DNA of 59,790 bases. It comes from Sulfurovum sp. (GTDB lineage Bacteria; Campylobacterota; Campylobacteria; Campylobacterales; Sulfurovaceae). The notes below the pieces were generated by a model. The model made no database searches. It saw only the letters and a program-made list of their open reading frames with translations, and was not told the DNA's origin. The translations under genes were made by a program, and so were the position numbers. How positions within the stretch are numbered: position 1 is the stretch's first letter; every line of letters starts with the position of its first letter. Below are positions 44,753 to 56,481 of the stretch, in pieces. The stretch lies in assembly GCA_027068435.1 (NCBI GenBank), contig JAMOTA010000016.1, positions 79,228 to 139,017 on the forward strand, read 5' to 3'.

Positions 44753-46869
44753 ATCAAACAAAACAGGTTACCACATCACAAATGATGGGGTTAATGCTTA
44801 TAGCCTATCTCTTCTCTTTTGCAATACGACTTATATGGGTATATCAATTTCAAGATACACCAAGTTTCTTTTGGAATGACCAACTAATGATAAATACTAA
44901 TGATGGATATTTCTTTGCAGCAGGGGCACAAGAAGCACTAAGTGGTTTACATGCTGATAATCCAAGAGTATTTGGTATTTGGGATTATGGTGTTATTTTT
45001 TTTACGACACTATTTACTAAAATTACGCCATTTTCATTAGAAACTATTATCCTCTATATGCCTGCGGTTATCTCTAGCATAGTTGTTGTTCCTATTATCT
45101 TAATTTCAAGACTGTATGGTCAAACACTATGGGGATTTTTTGCGGCACTTTTAGGTAGTATTACTTGGAGTTATTATAACAGAACAATGATAGGTTACTA
45201 TGATACTGATATGTTCTCTGCAATGGCACCTATGTTTATCCTCTTTTTTCTTATGAAAAGTATAGCAGATTTTAATCTTCGTTCGGCTCTGTATGCCTCT
45301 ATTGCTATTATGATATATCCATTTTTATACGATCAAGGACAAGCGATTATTTATGCCATTGGTATTATCTATGCTACCTATATGATACTGCACCATAGGT
45401 TTGATAGCGTGACCTATCAATCATTGATATTGATATTTGTGGCACTAACACCTATAGGTCTTTTTGGTATAGATAGACCTTATGAGTATTTTGTAAAGTT
45501 AAGTATGCTGCTTGTCTTATACTTTTTTCTTAAGAATGACCAACTAGAGCAAAAAAAACTTATGATTATTACTGGAGTGATATTCCTTCTCTTTATGGTA
45601 TTTGGTGATGTACTGGCTCTTATTATTCGTAAAGTGATTAGCTATACAGTTATGGGAACAGAGGGGAGTGGACTACATTTTTATGCAGTAAATCAAACAG
45701 TAAGAGAAGCAGGAAAAATTCCTTTTGAGGTTTTTGCTAATCGTACATCAGGTTCTATTTTAGGTGTACTAGTAGCCCTTGTAGGATATGTAGTCCTAGT
45801 AGTCAAACATCGTGCTTTTATCTTGGCTCTTCCTCTTATTGGTATTGGTGTTTTTTCACTATGGGGTGGTTTAAGATTTACTGTATATGCTGTTCCAGTA
45901 GCTGCGATGAGTGCAGTTTATCTATTTTGGGTTCTTGCAGAGCAGTTAGCTAAAGAGAATAAAATCAAATATACTATAGTAGCCATATTTACCGCAGCGA
46001 TGATTTATCCAAATATTACACATATTATAGGTTATAAAGTACCTACAGTATTAAATAAAACAGAAGTAACTGACTTAGATAAGCTTAAAAATATTTCCAA
46101 TCCAAAAGATTATACTTTGAGCTGGTGGGATTATGGTTATCCTATCTGGTACTACTCTGATACTTCGACACTAATAGATGGTGGTAAACATAATAATGAT
46201 AATTTTATTATCTCTAAAATTATGCAGACATCATCACAAGAGATGGCAGCTAACCTTAGCCGTTTAGCTGTTGAGACGTATGTAAGTTCTGAGTATAAGA
46301 TTGTGGCAGATACTCTGTTTAAAAATAAACAAGATAATCAGATTAATCCAAATGACCTTTTAGCAGATATAGAGAGTGGTGAGTATAAACTTCCTGAGAA
46401 AACAAGAGATATTTACCTCTATCTACCGTATAGAATGTTACGTATCTTCCCTACTGTAGCTGTCTTTGGGAACTTAGATTTAACTACAGGGAAAAAGGAG
46501 AGAGAGTTCTTTTTTTCTCCTACAGATTTAAAAAGTAATGCAAAAGGTATTTTGACACTTAGAAATGGAATGATTTTTGATAGTACACGAGGAGAGATAA
46601 CTTTAGGAAAACAGAAAGTAAAGGTAAAGAACTTTATCATTACACAAAATACTAAACAGAATAAAGTACTGTTACGTTCACAAAAGTATCATATAAATGG
46701 TTCATACTGTATTGTATATATGAAAAGTTATAATAAATTTATAGTAATGGATAGTGAAACATTTAACTCTACTTATGTACAAATGTTTATGTTAGAGAAG
46801 TACAATAAAGATCTTTTTGAATTGGTTATCTCTTCACCATATAGTAAAATCTATAAACTAAAGATTTAA
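44749..46869 (+). CDS. pglB: STT3/PglB-type oligosaccharyltransferase
   Basis: A 706-residue enzyme that moves a lipid-linked glycan onto Asn in D/E-X-N-X-S/T sequons in the periplasm. It has about 12–13 N-terminal membrane helices (to about 430). The catalytic motif is LSWWDYGYPIWYYSDTSTL near 456–474 (WWDYG), followed by DGGKHNND. A second motif of the MxxI type is seen at YRMLRIFPTV near 563. The first external-loop acidic motif is near residue 45 (NDGYFF). It closely resembles C. jejuni PglB. It begins the pgl-like block (PglB, C, E, F) at the operon end. Confidence 0.95.
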   Translation: MNQTKQVTTSQMMGLMLIAYLFSFAIRLIWVYQFQDTPSFFWNDQLMINTNDGYFFAAGAQEALSGLHADNPRVFGIWDYGVIFFTTLFTKITPFSLETIILYMPAVISSIVVVPIILISRLYGQTLWGFFAALLGSITWSYYNRTMIGYYDTDMFSAMAPMFILFFLMKSIADFNLRSALYASIAIMIYPFLYDQGQAIIYAIGIIYATYMILHHRFDSVTYQSLILIFVALTPIGLFGIDRPYEYFVKLSMLLVLYFFLKNDQLEQKKLMIITGVIFLLFMVFGDVLALIIRKVISYTVMGTEGSGLHFYAVNQTVREAGKIPFEVFANRTSGSILGVLVALVGYVVLVVKHRAFILALPLIGIGVFSLWGGLRFTVYAVPVAAMSAVYLFWVLAEQLAKENKIKYTIVAIFTAAMIYPNITHIIGYKVPTVLNKTEVTDLDKLKNISNPKDYTLSWWDYGYPIWYYSDTSTLIDGGKHNNDNFIISKIMQTSSQEMAANLSRLAVETYVSSEYKIVADTLFKNKQDNQINPNDLLADIESGEYKLPEKTRDIYLYLPYRMLRIFPTVAVFGNLDLTTGKKEREFFFSPTDLKSNAKGILTLRNGMIFDSTRGEITLGKQKVKVKNFIITQNTKQNKVLLRSQKYHINGSYCIVYMKSYNKFIVMDSETFNSTYVQMFMLEKYNKDLFELVISSPYSKIYKLKI

Positions 46870-46872
46870 ATA

Positions 46873-47469
46873 TTGAGCAAGTTAGAGAAAATTCAAAAAA
46901 GGGTTTTTGATATCGTTCTATCGCTTATAGGCATTACATTTACTTGGTGGATTGTTTTTTTTGCATGGGTTGTTGCAAGTATAGAGACAAAAAGTAATGG
47001 TCTGTTTATGCAAAAACGTGTAGGTAAAGGTGGAGAGTTATTTTGGGTTTTTAAGATTAAAACAATGAAATCCATAGTAGGGGTAGATACAACCGTGACA
47101 ACAAGTACAGATAATCGTATCACTAAAAGTGGTATGTTTTTTCGTAAAACAAAAATAGATGAGTTGCCACAACTCTTTAATGTACTTTTTGGAACGATGA
47201 GCTTTGTAGGACCTAGACCTGATGTTGTAGGTTTTGCAGATCAGCTTCAAGGTGATGACCGTATTCTTTTGACACTGCTTCCTGGTATAACAGGACCCGC
47301 TTCCATAAAGTACAAAAATGAAGAGGAACTGTTAGCCAACCAAGAAAATCCTGAAGAGTATAATAAAGAGGTTATCTGGCCAGATAAGGTACAAATTAAT
47401 AAAGTGTATTTAAAAGAGTGGTCTCTTAAAAATGATATAGACTACATTATAAAAACTATTTTAGGATAA
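46873..47469 (+). CDS. pglC: PglC-like monotopic phosphoglycosyl transferase
   Basis: A 198-residue protein with a TTG start. It has an N-terminal re-entrant hydrophobic helix (about 10–40), the conserved basic FKIKTMKS near 58, the catalytic Asp–Glu in KIDELPQLFNVL near 95 and VGPRPDV near 113. PglC moves a phospho-sugar (diNAcBac-P in Campylobacter) to undecaprenyl phosphate, the first step of the lipid-linked glycan. It has four bases between it and pglE. Confidence 0.93.
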   Translation: MSKLEKIQKRVFDIVLSLIGITFTWWIVFFAWVVASIETKSNGLFMQKRVGKGGELFWVFKIKTMKSIVGVDTTVTTSTDNRITKSGMFFRKTKIDELPQLFNVLFGTMSFVGPRPDVVGFADQLQGDDRILLTLLPGITGPASIKYKNEEELLANQENPEEYNKEVIWPDKVQINKVYLKEWSLKNDIDYIIKTILG

Positions 47470-50320
<2,851 letters not shown>

Positions 50321-50376
50321 TATAATTATTCTAGTTATATTATGACATAACTAAAATAATAATAAAAAGGAAAAAT

Positions 50377-50634
50377 ATGTTTAAAAAAGTAATCGCAGGA
50401 TTTTTAGTTCTTGCAAGTTCGTCACTGTTGGCTATGAGTGTTGCTCAACTTAATAAAGCTTCTAAAGTAGAGCTTATGGAAGTAAAGGGTGTAGGTGATA
50501 AAAAAGCGGATGCTATCATAAATCATAGAAAATCTGAAAAATTTAAAACAATTAAAGATGTCATCAATGTTAAAGGTGTTGGCCCATCTTTAGCTAAAAA
50601 AATAGAAGAACATAAGTACGCAACAAAGAAGTAA
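50377..50634 (+). CDS. Exported ComEA-like helix-hairpin-helix protein
   Basis: An 85-residue protein: signal peptide (1–19, cut near LLA-MS), then one ComEA-type (HhH)2 domain with LNKASKVELMEVKGVGDKKA near 26–45 and INVKGVGPSLAKKIEEH near 64–80. It is the DNA-binding part of ComEA without the membrane-anchor region and is typical of Campylobacterota. It may bind DNA during natural uptake. It has its own gap of 56 bases after pglF and is followed by a 28-base palindrome. Confidence 0.9.
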   Translation: MFKKVIAGFLVLASSSLLAMSVAQLNKASKVELMEVKGVGDKKADAIINHRKSEKFKTIKDVINVKGVGPSLAKKIEEHKYATKK

Positions 50635-50641
50635 AATACAA

Positions 50642-50669
50642 AGTAAAAGAGAAATATTTCTCTTTTACT
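50642..50669 (+). terminator. Terminator-like 28-base perfect palindrome
   Basis: Half-site AGTAAAAGAGAAAT is directly repeated in reverse complement with no spacer (50642–50669). It lies 7 bases after the ComEA-like stop. The second half contains TTTCTCTTTT, which can act as the U-rich tail. It ends the comEA transcript, and on the opposite strand could also stop antisense transcription. Confidence 0.6.
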
Positions 50670-50705
50670 CAAAACTTCAACAATCCTCTTTAACCACATT
50701 TTCGA

Positions 50706-50711
50706 TACAAT
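50706..50711 (+). promoter_or_regulatory. Candidate -10 box for gltX
   Basis: TACAAT in CGATACAATCTCAC, 29 bases before the gltX start. The CGATA-x-AAT style matches the rpmE promoter. Confidence 0.45.
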
Positions 50712-50740
50712 CTCACTAATTTATTTCAAGGTATTATATT

Positions 50741-52123
50741 ATGACAGTTACACGTTTTGCACCTTCTCCTACAGGGTATTTACACATTGGTGGACTTAGA
50801 ACCGCACTTTTTTCATGGCTTGCCGCTCAGCATAGTAAGGGTGAATTTCTTCTGCGTATAGAAGATACAGATATGGCACGTAACTCAGAAGAAGCCAAAG
50901 ATGCCATTTTAAAAGCATTTGAATGGGTAGGCATGAGTCATGATGGTGAGGTTGTGTATCAGTCAAAGCGTTTTGAGCTTTATAAAACGTACATTGACCA
51001 GCTACTAGCAGAGGGTAAAGCATACAAGTGTTATATGTCAAAAGAGGAGCTAACTGCTCTTCGTGAAGAGCAGATGGCTAAAAAAGAGCGTGCCCGTTAT
51101 GATGGACGCTACCGTGACTTTACGGGAACTCCTCCAGATGGTGTTGAGCCAGTTATCCGTATAAAAGCACCACAAGATGGGCGTATCTCTTTTAAAGATG
51201 GTGTTAAAGGGGACTTCTCTGTAGAAGCTACTGAAGTAGATGACTTTGTCATCGCACGTGCAGATGGTGCACCTACATACAATTTTGTAGTGGCTATAGA
51301 CGATGCACTTATGGGCTTAACCGATGTCATCCGTGGAGATGACCACCTTTACAATACGCCTAAGCAGATAGTAGTCTATAATGCACTAGGTTTTACCTTA
51401 CCAAATTTCTACCATGTTGCGATGATAAACAATGAACAAGGCAAAAAACTCTCTAAGCGTGATGGTGCTACAGATGTAATGGACTACAAAACGATGGGTT
51501 ATTTACCTGAGGCACTTTTAAATTTCCTTGTGCGTCTTGGTTGGAGTCATGGTGACCAAGAGATATTTAGCATAGAAGAGATGATAACGCTTTTTGACCC
51601 AAATAACATTAACAAAAGTTCATCAAACTACAACCTAGACAAGCTTCTTTGGCTCAATGCTCACTACATTAAAGAGGCATCAGACGAGAAGCTTATAGGA
51701 TTACTAAAAGATTTTGATGTAGATTTAGAGGGTAATGACAAAGCTTCTATGATTTTGAATGCTACCAAAGAGAGAGGTAAAACCCTAGTAGAGTTAGCAG
51801 AACAAATCAAGCTTATCTTAATAGCACCAGTAGAGTACGATGCCAAATCTTCTAAAAAAGCCTTCAAAGGAGAAGCTAAAGCCATACTCAATGCCTTTGC
51901 AGATATGCTAGCCTTAGCTCAACCTACAACCAAAGAAGCCTTTCACTCAGTCATGGAAAAGATAGTAGAAGAGAAAGAGATAGGCTTCGGAAAAATAGGT
52001 ATGCCACTACGTGTAAGCCTCATGGGTTCTATGACAGGTTCAGGAATGGATGAGATTATGGCTATCTTGGGAGTGAGTGAGACGATTAAGAGGATTGAGA
52101 AGGCGATAGCTACGATAGAGTAA
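50741..52123 (+). CDS. gltX: Glutamyl-tRNA synthetase (class I)
   Basis: Charges tRNA-Glu. It has 460 residues, with FAPSPTGYLHIGGLRTALF at 5–23 (HIGH box), SKRFELYKTYIDQLL near 65 and GKKLSKRDGATDV near 232 (KMSKS-type). Campylobacterota usually carry two GltX enzymes, one of which can charge tRNA-Gln; which this is cannot be told here. It follows its own promoter and is followed by a GC-rich hairpin. Confidence 0.96.
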   Translation: MTVTRFAPSPTGYLHIGGLRTALFSWLAAQHSKGEFLLRIEDTDMARNSEEAKDAILKAFEWVGMSHDGEVVYQSKRFELYKTYIDQLLAEGKAYKCYMSKEELTALREEQMAKKERARYDGRYRDFTGTPPDGVEPVIRIKAPQDGRISFKDGVKGDFSVEATEVDDFVIARADGAPTYNFVVAIDDALMGLTDVIRGDDHLYNTPKQIVVYNALGFTLPNFYHVAMINNEQGKKLSKRDGATDVMDYKTMGYLPEALLNFLVRLGWSHGDQEIFSIEEMITLFDPNNINKSSSNYNLDKLLWLNAHYIKEASDEKLIGLLKDFDVDLEGNDKASMILNATKERGKTLVELAEQIKLILIAPVEYDAKSSKKAFKGEAKAILNAFADMLALAQPTTKEAFHSVMEKIVEEKEIGFGKIGMPLRVSLMGSMTGSGMDEIMAILGVSETIKRIEKAIATIE

Positions 52124-52131
52124 TATTTCTC

Positions 52132-52161
52132 GTAGGTCGGGGAGAGGACACCCCGACCTAC
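52132..52161. repeat. GC-rich REP-like hairpin after gltX
   Basis: GTAGGTCGGGG (52132–52142), 8-base loop, CCCCGACCTAC (52151–52161): a perfect 11-base stem. It lies 8 bases after the gltX stop and so may act as a terminator, but no U-run follows. The GTAGGTCGGGG form resembles REP palindromes mobilised by RAYT transposases in other bacteria. It borders a decayed gene. Confidence 0.5.
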
Positions 52162-52197
52162 TTACGTATATAACCCTATAAAAATACAATAAAATAG

Positions 52198-53040
52198 GAA
52201 TACAATCCTACTTTTGGCTCTTCTGCCATAGAATTAGAACATGCCAAAGCAGACTTGAGTAGGCGAGCTGTACTCTACCGTGTTAATGGATTGAGCTATA
52301 GAGAATTTTTGGAGTTTAAAACAGGTATAAAATTAAGTACTTACACTTTAGAAGATATTTTAGAGAACCACACCGATATTGCCTTTTCAATAAAAGAACA
52401 AGTAAAGCCTTTAGAGTTTTGGAAAGAGTATCTCTCTTTTGGGTACTACCCTTTCTATTTTGAAAACCCCAAAAAATATAGTATTAAACTAAATGAAACG
52501 ATTAATACGGTTATAGAGGTAGATATACCTACACTTTTTAAGATTAAATATGAATATGTGGTTAATTTAAAAAAGCTTGTACAGCTTATCTGTTACTCTG
52601 AGCCTTTTAAACTCAATATTAAAGAGCTTAGTCATAAAATAGGTATAGATAGAGATACACTTTATCTCTATCTTGAGTACTTGCATAGAGGAAAGGTACT
52701 CAACCTTATACGTGCTAAACATAAGGGTGATAATATCTTTACTAAGCCAGATAAAGTCTATTTGAATAATCCAAATCTAAATCATAGCTACTGTAGTAAT
52801 GCTTCTATAGTAACTATTAGAGAGACGATATTTGTGGCTTTTTTAGAAAATGAGTATGCATTGAGTATTCCTAAAGAGGGAGATTTTTTAATAGAGAATA
52901 AACATCTGTTTGAAATAGGTGGGAAAAATAAAAGCTTTAAACAGATAAAAGATATACCTCACTCTTATGTAGTCGCAGATGATATAGAGATAGGCTTTGG
53001 TAATAAAATACCATTATGGCTTTTTGGTTTTTTGTATTAA
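52198..53040 (+). pseudogene. Truncated AAA_14/DUF4143 ATPase remnant
   Basis: An open frame from 52198 (just after TAG 52195–52197) reads NPTFGSSAIELEHAKADLSR and on to 53040. This is the SSA-x-L…aDLSgR stretch that joins the ATPase to DUF4143, followed by VNGLSYREFLEF and the full DUF4143-like part ending in LWLFGFLY. The Walker A and B half, about 150–180 residues, is missing, so the gene is a 5'-truncated relic. A TTG at 52255 could start a 261-residue product, but it would have no ATPase core. Its end overlaps mqnA tail-to-tail by 4 bases, and a REP-like hairpin sits upstream. Confidence 0.7.
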
Positions 53041-53672
53041 CTTGCTAAAAACGACTTCAAAGACCTTTTAGCCTTCCAATCCATCTTATAATAGATATGC
53101 TCCAAGTACCAAGTAAGCTCTTTTGGGGTAATGTCTCTTTTTTTTGCTTCACGTTTTAAAATGTATTGAGGTATTTTTACTTTAGTGTGGGCGAAGGTGT
53201 GTGCTAGTTTTTCTATGCTTTTTCCATGTTTGTTGTAGCATAGACGGGCAAAGACAAAGGGTAAGTTTGTTTTTTTGTACCACTCTTGGGCTAAGTCTAA
53301 CCCTTTGCCTCCATCAAGGTGATACTTGAGGGCTGCGTCGCCTATGAGGACTTTACCTTTTAATCCCAATACCTTTGCAAGTTGGTTAGAGGTGGCAGAT
53401 GCTGGGTCTGTTTGGTTCTCTCCTTCAAGTAAAAGTACAGAGTAAACCTTTTTATGAGCGATAATGCCTAAGTTAGTACATCTACACTTACGTGACTCTA
53501 CAGAAGAGATAAAGGCAGCATGAATACTGCGACGTTTGAGTGCTTTATTTATAGCAGAAGGGACAGCACGTTTATGGCTAAAGGACATGCTTGCTGCATT
53601 GTTAGAGATGTAGCGTTTTAGAAAGAGTTGAAAAGGTAAGAGGTTGAGGTATGAAATAGAACCAAATAGCAT
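53037..53672 (-). CDS. mqnA: Chorismate dehydratase MqnA (futalosine pathway)
   Basis: Converts chorismate to 3-enolpyruvylbenzoate, the first step of futalosine-route menaquinone synthesis. The 211-residue protein has the periplasmic-binding-like fold: FGSISYLNLLPFQLFL at the start, DAALKYHLDGGK near 117 and FVFARLCYNK near 140. It is slightly shorter than typical MqnA (about 230–280), in keeping with Campylobacterota forms. It is divergent from moaD across 70 bases. Confidence 0.82.
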   Translation of the reverse strand: MLFGSISYLNLLPFQLFLKRYISNNAASMSFSHKRAVPSAINKALKRRSIHAAFISSVESRKCRCTNLGIIAHKKVYSVLLLEGENQTDPASATSNQLAKVLGLKGKVLIGDAALKYHLDGGKGLDLAQEWYKKTNLPFVFARLCYNKHGKSIEKLAHTFAHTKVKIPQYILKREAKKRDITPKELTWYLEHIYYKMDWKAKRSLKSFLAS

Positions 53673-53718
53673 TGTAGTGACTCCCTATAAATTAAGCAGT
53701 ATTATACCAAACAAGAAT

Positions 53719-53724
53719 TATAAT
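53719..53724 (+). promoter_or_regulatory. Candidate -10 box for moaD-moaE-moeA
   Basis: TATAAT in GAATTATAATCGCG, 18 bases before the moaD start. It lies in the mqnA–moaD divergent gap. Confidence 0.5.
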
Positions 53725-53742
53725 CGCGTAAAGGATTACGCT

Positions 53743-53964
53743 ATGATAAAAGTAGAATTTTTAGGTCCCATAGGTAAAGCACCTATAGAGATGGAAGCAA
53801 CCACTTTAGCAGATGTCTCTGCTAAACTCAAACTTGACAGTAACCTAAGTGCATGGTTAGACAAATGTGCAGTTGCACTTAATGACATAATGGTCAATGA
53901 CTTGAGTACAGCACTTAAAGATGGAGATAAAGTTTCTATTCTTCCTCCTGTGTGTGGAGGGTAG
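53743..53964 (+). CDS. moaD: Molybdopterin synthase small subunit
   Basis: A ubiquitin-like sulfur carrier of 73 residues that ends in the required Gly-Gly (PPVCGG). I chose ATG 53743, which has AAGGA upstream. A longer frame back to 53644 would run through the divergent promoter and into mqnA and is not credible. It gives its thiocarboxylate sulfur to MoaE-bound precursor Z. Three bases separate it from moaE. Confidence 0.93.
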   Translation: MIKVEFLGPIGKAPIEMEATTLADVSAKLKLDSNLSAWLDKCAVALNDIMVNDLSTALKDGDKVSILPPVCGG

Positions 53965-53967
53965 GGT

Positions 53968-54402
53968 ATGGAGCTTTATAATGGAGCTTTAGATACCAAA
54001 GAGATTTTTGGTAGATGGCTAGATGAACAAGCAGAGTCAAACTATGGTGCTTATATTCCTTTTGTTGGAACTATTCGTGCAGAAGATAAGATAGAAGCAC
54101 TTAGTTTTGACATTTATGAACCTGTGCTTAAAGCATGGTTTGATGAGTGGCAAGAGAAAGCAAAAGCATTAGGTGCAGTAGTGAAGATGGCACATGCCAC
54201 AGGAGATGTGCCTGTGCATACCTCTTCGTATGTTTCAGCAGTATTTTCACCTAAGCGTAGGGTAGCCTTAGATCTTATAGATGCATTTGTAGAAGATTTT
54301 AAAGCCAATGCACCTATCTGGAAATATGATGTGAAGAATGGTAAGCGTATTTATGCTGCCGATAGAAGTACACCCATGAATGGAGCAGGATTATTAGCAT
54401 GA
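53968..54402 (+). CDS. moaE: Molybdopterin synthase large subunit
   Basis: A 144-residue catalytic subunit that adds two sulfurs to cyclic pyranopterin monophosphate. Seen: YIPFVGTIRAED near 29, LSFDIYEPVLKAW near 49, AHATGDVPVHTSSYVSAVFSP near 74 and the catalytic lysine region IWKYDVKNGKRIY near 121. It overlaps moeA by 4 bases (ATGA). Confidence 0.95.
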   Translation: MELYNGALDTKEIFGRWLDEQAESNYGAYIPFVGTIRAEDKIEALSFDIYEPVLKAWFDEWQEKAKALGAVVKMAHATGDVPVHTSSYVSAVFSPKRRVALDLIDAFVEDFKANAPIWKYDVKNGKRIYAADRSTPMNGAGLLA

Positions 54403-55598
54403 TACATTTTAACGAATCAATAGAGATACTACAAAACCTTGAAATTAAAAATTTTAAAACAAAAAAACTTTATTTAGTAGATGCTTTAGGGTATGTATTA
54501 GCAGAAGATATTATTGCAGATCATAACTCACCAGAGTATCCTACTTCTGCGATGGATGGCTATGCTATTATTCATGAGGATATGAATTTAGGAAGATTAA
54601 AAATAGCCAGTATCAACCCTGCTGGGTCTATTAGTAAAGAGGAAGTGATAGGTGGGACATGTATTAAAACATTTACAGGTTCACTTATGCCTAAAGGGGC
54701 AGATACGCTTATCCCTATTGAAAATGTACAGGTAGAGGGCGATGAGATAGTCATAAAAGAGGAAGTTCCTCAATGCTTCTCTGTACGTGAAGTAGGAGAG
54801 AACTACGCTAAAGGGCAACTTCTTATCGCTAAAGGTACAAAAATAGACTTCCCCCAAATAGGAGTAATGAGTTCTCTTAATATCGTGACACTTTTAGTGT
54901 ATGAAAAACCTACAGTTGCTATACTCTCTACGGGTTCTGAACTTTTAGAGCTTGGAGAGACTCAAACCAATAATGCTCAAATACGCTCTTCAAATAACTA
55001 TATACTAGAATCAATAGTAGAAAAGTATGATGGTTTGCCTATGCAGTTAGGGTGTATTAAAGATGATAAGGCAAATATTACTAAAGCAGTAGCTAGTGCA
55101 TTAGAACAGAGTGATATTGTGGTTACTACGGGTGGAGTGAGTGTAGGAGATTTTGATTTTGTAAAAGATGTTATAGTAGAATTGGGTTGTGATGTACTTT
55201 TTAAAGGGGTACGTGTTAAACCTGGACAGCATATTATGGTGGCACGTAAAGGTGATAAATTTATCATAGGTTTACCAGGCTTTGCTTACTCATCTACTGT
55301 GACAGCACTACTTTATGTGGTGCCTCTTATAGAGAAGTTACAGCAAGGATGTAGCACACTTTTAGAAGTGAAAGCTACACTAAAAGAGCCATTTATTAAG
55401 CGTGCTAAAAAAGCAGAGTTTACTGCTTGTAATATCTCTTTACTTGGTGGAGAGTATTATGTAGATTTTAAAGATAAAAAAGTAGGCTCTTCTGCTATCT
55501 TAACCAATATGCTCGGTAGTGTAGCACTTCTTGTTACCTCTGAAGAAGAGAGTAGTAAAAAGGTAGGAGATGAGGTAACAGTTTTACTTTTTGGGTAA
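54399..55598 (+). CDS. moeA: Molybdopterin molybdenumtransferase
   Basis: Inserts molybdate into adenylated molybdopterin. It has 399 residues: PEYPTSAMDGYAI near 44, FTGSLMPKGADTLIP near 90, STGSELLELGETQ near 177 and VTTGGVSVGDFDFVKD near 243. The C-terminal domain IV starts near 325. It is the last gene of the moaD–moaE–moeA set, which would serve periplasmic molybdo-enzymes not encoded here. Confidence 0.95.
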   Translation: MIHFNESIEILQNLEIKNFKTKKLYLVDALGYVLAEDIIADHNSPEYPTSAMDGYAIIHEDMNLGRLKIASINPAGSISKEEVIGGTCIKTFTGSLMPKGADTLIPIENVQVEGDEIVIKEEVPQCFSVREVGENYAKGQLLIAKGTKIDFPQIGVMSSLNIVTLLVYEKPTVAILSTGSELLELGETQTNNAQIRSSNNYILESIVEKYDGLPMQLGCIKDDKANITKAVASALEQSDIVVTTGGVSVGDFDFVKDVIVELGCDVLFKGVRVKPGQHIMVARKGDKFIIGLPGFAYSSTVTALLYVVPLIEKLQQGCSTLLEVKATLKEPFIKRAKKAEFTACNISLLGGEYYVDFKDKKVGSSAILTNMLGSVALLVTSEEESSKKVGDEVTVLLFG

Positions 55599-55613
55599 GC
55601 TTCATACGCTTAC
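55595..55613 (+). terminator. Weak hairpin at the end of moeA
   Basis: GTAAGC (55595–55600), TTCATAC, GCTTAC (55608–55613): a 6-base stem that starts in the moeA stop codon. The following CCCTTGCTC has no U-run, so termination is uncertain. Confidence 0.35.
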
Positions 55614-55706
55614 TCCCTTGCTCTTAGAAACATAGCAAGCTCTGATATAATAGTATATCCCCATTTTAATCGCATAATTTAATAACGCCTTTTATTTGTA
55701 GATATT

Positions 55707-55805
55707 CAGTATAAATATATCATACTGTACTATTAAAATAAAATTTATATAAGAAGTATGGCAAATTGTAATACTTTTTATCTCTATAGTGTATAATAGA
55801 TAAAA
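55707..55805. promoter_or_regulatory. Promoter and operator-like repeats of the CI/S24 repressor gene
   Basis: In the AT-rich 222-base gap before the repressor: CAGTAT-N9-ATACTG (55707–55727), and TTTTATCT (55776–55783) paired with AGATAAAA (55798–55805) around the -10 TATAAT (55792–55797). An IR GATATA-ATAG-TATATC also lies near 55644. The second pair flanks the promoter and fits autorepression. Confidence 0.5.
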
Positions 55806-55820
55806 GAAAAGGAATTAATA

Positions 55821-56474
55821 ATGTTAATACTTGGTGAAATAATAGAAAAATTAAAAGATGTTCTTTCTGAACGTACAGTAGGGAAAAAAGTATTTGATAA
55901 AGATGTAGCTATGGCACTCAATATCCCTCAAGCTACATTTGCAACCATGAAACAGAGAGATTCTATTCCTTATAAAGAGATATTAGAGTTTTGTGCATTA
56001 AAAAAGATTTCAGTAAATTGGCTTTTTTTTGACCAAGCAGTAGATATGCTTAAAGAAGAGACAGATAAGTTCTTTCATGTACGTTATTTTTCTGATATTG
56101 CTGCGAGTGCGGGAGGGGGAGCGTATGCATTTGATGAAGCGTATGAGATGATTACCTTAGATAAAAGAATCGTACACAATATGGTAGGGTTAGGGAATAC
56201 TGAATTAGAAGCTATTCATGTTAATGGTGAGTCTATGGAGCCAACACTACAAGATAATTCTATTGTTTTTATAGATAGAAAACAAACTAGTATAAAAAAA
56301 GATGGTATTTTTATCGCTTCAACAACATCAGGTCTATTTATTAAGCGTATTCGTCAACGTGCAGATGGTATGATAGAGTTGATTTCAGATAATAAAATCT
56401 ACTCTCCTGAGATTATTGCTTCAGATGAAATAACAATAGTTGGAAGAGTAGTAGGTAATATAGAGAGTTTATAA
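55821..56474 (+). CDS. CI-type repressor with S24 (LexA-like) peptidase domain
   Basis: A 217-residue regulator. The N-terminal phage-CI-type helix-turn-helix (about 10–70; AMALNIPQATFATMKQRD, PYKEILEFC) is followed by a C-terminal S24 domain: catalytic Ser in VNGESMEPTLQDNS near 138 and Lys in LFIKRIRQR near 173. DNA damage or another signal could trigger self-cleavage. No phage structural or integrase gene is nearby, so it is a stand-alone cellular regulator or a remnant. Inverted repeats over its promoter point to autoregulation. It is convergent with the HsrA-like gene. Confidence 0.87.
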   Translation: MLILGEIIEKLKDVLSERTVGKKVFDKDVAMALNIPQATFATMKQRDSIPYKEILEFCALKKISVNWLFFDQAVDMLKEETDKFFHVRYFSDIAASAGGGAYAFDEAYEMITLDKRIVHNMVGLGNTELEAIHVNGESMEPTLQDNSIVFIDRKQTSIKKDGIFIASTTSGLFIKRIRQRADGMIELISDNKIYSPEIIASDEITIVGRVVGNIESL

Positions 56475-56481
56475 AGCGTTT

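Noticed and set aside
53644-53742. Upstream extension of moaD
   Set aside because: The extra 33 codons cross the divergent promoter and mqnA; the ATG at 53743 has a good ribosome site and gives the normal MoaD length.
55821-56474. Prophage marked by the CI-type repressor
   Set aside because: No integrase, replication, capsid or lysis gene lies nearby; the neighbours are core genes.
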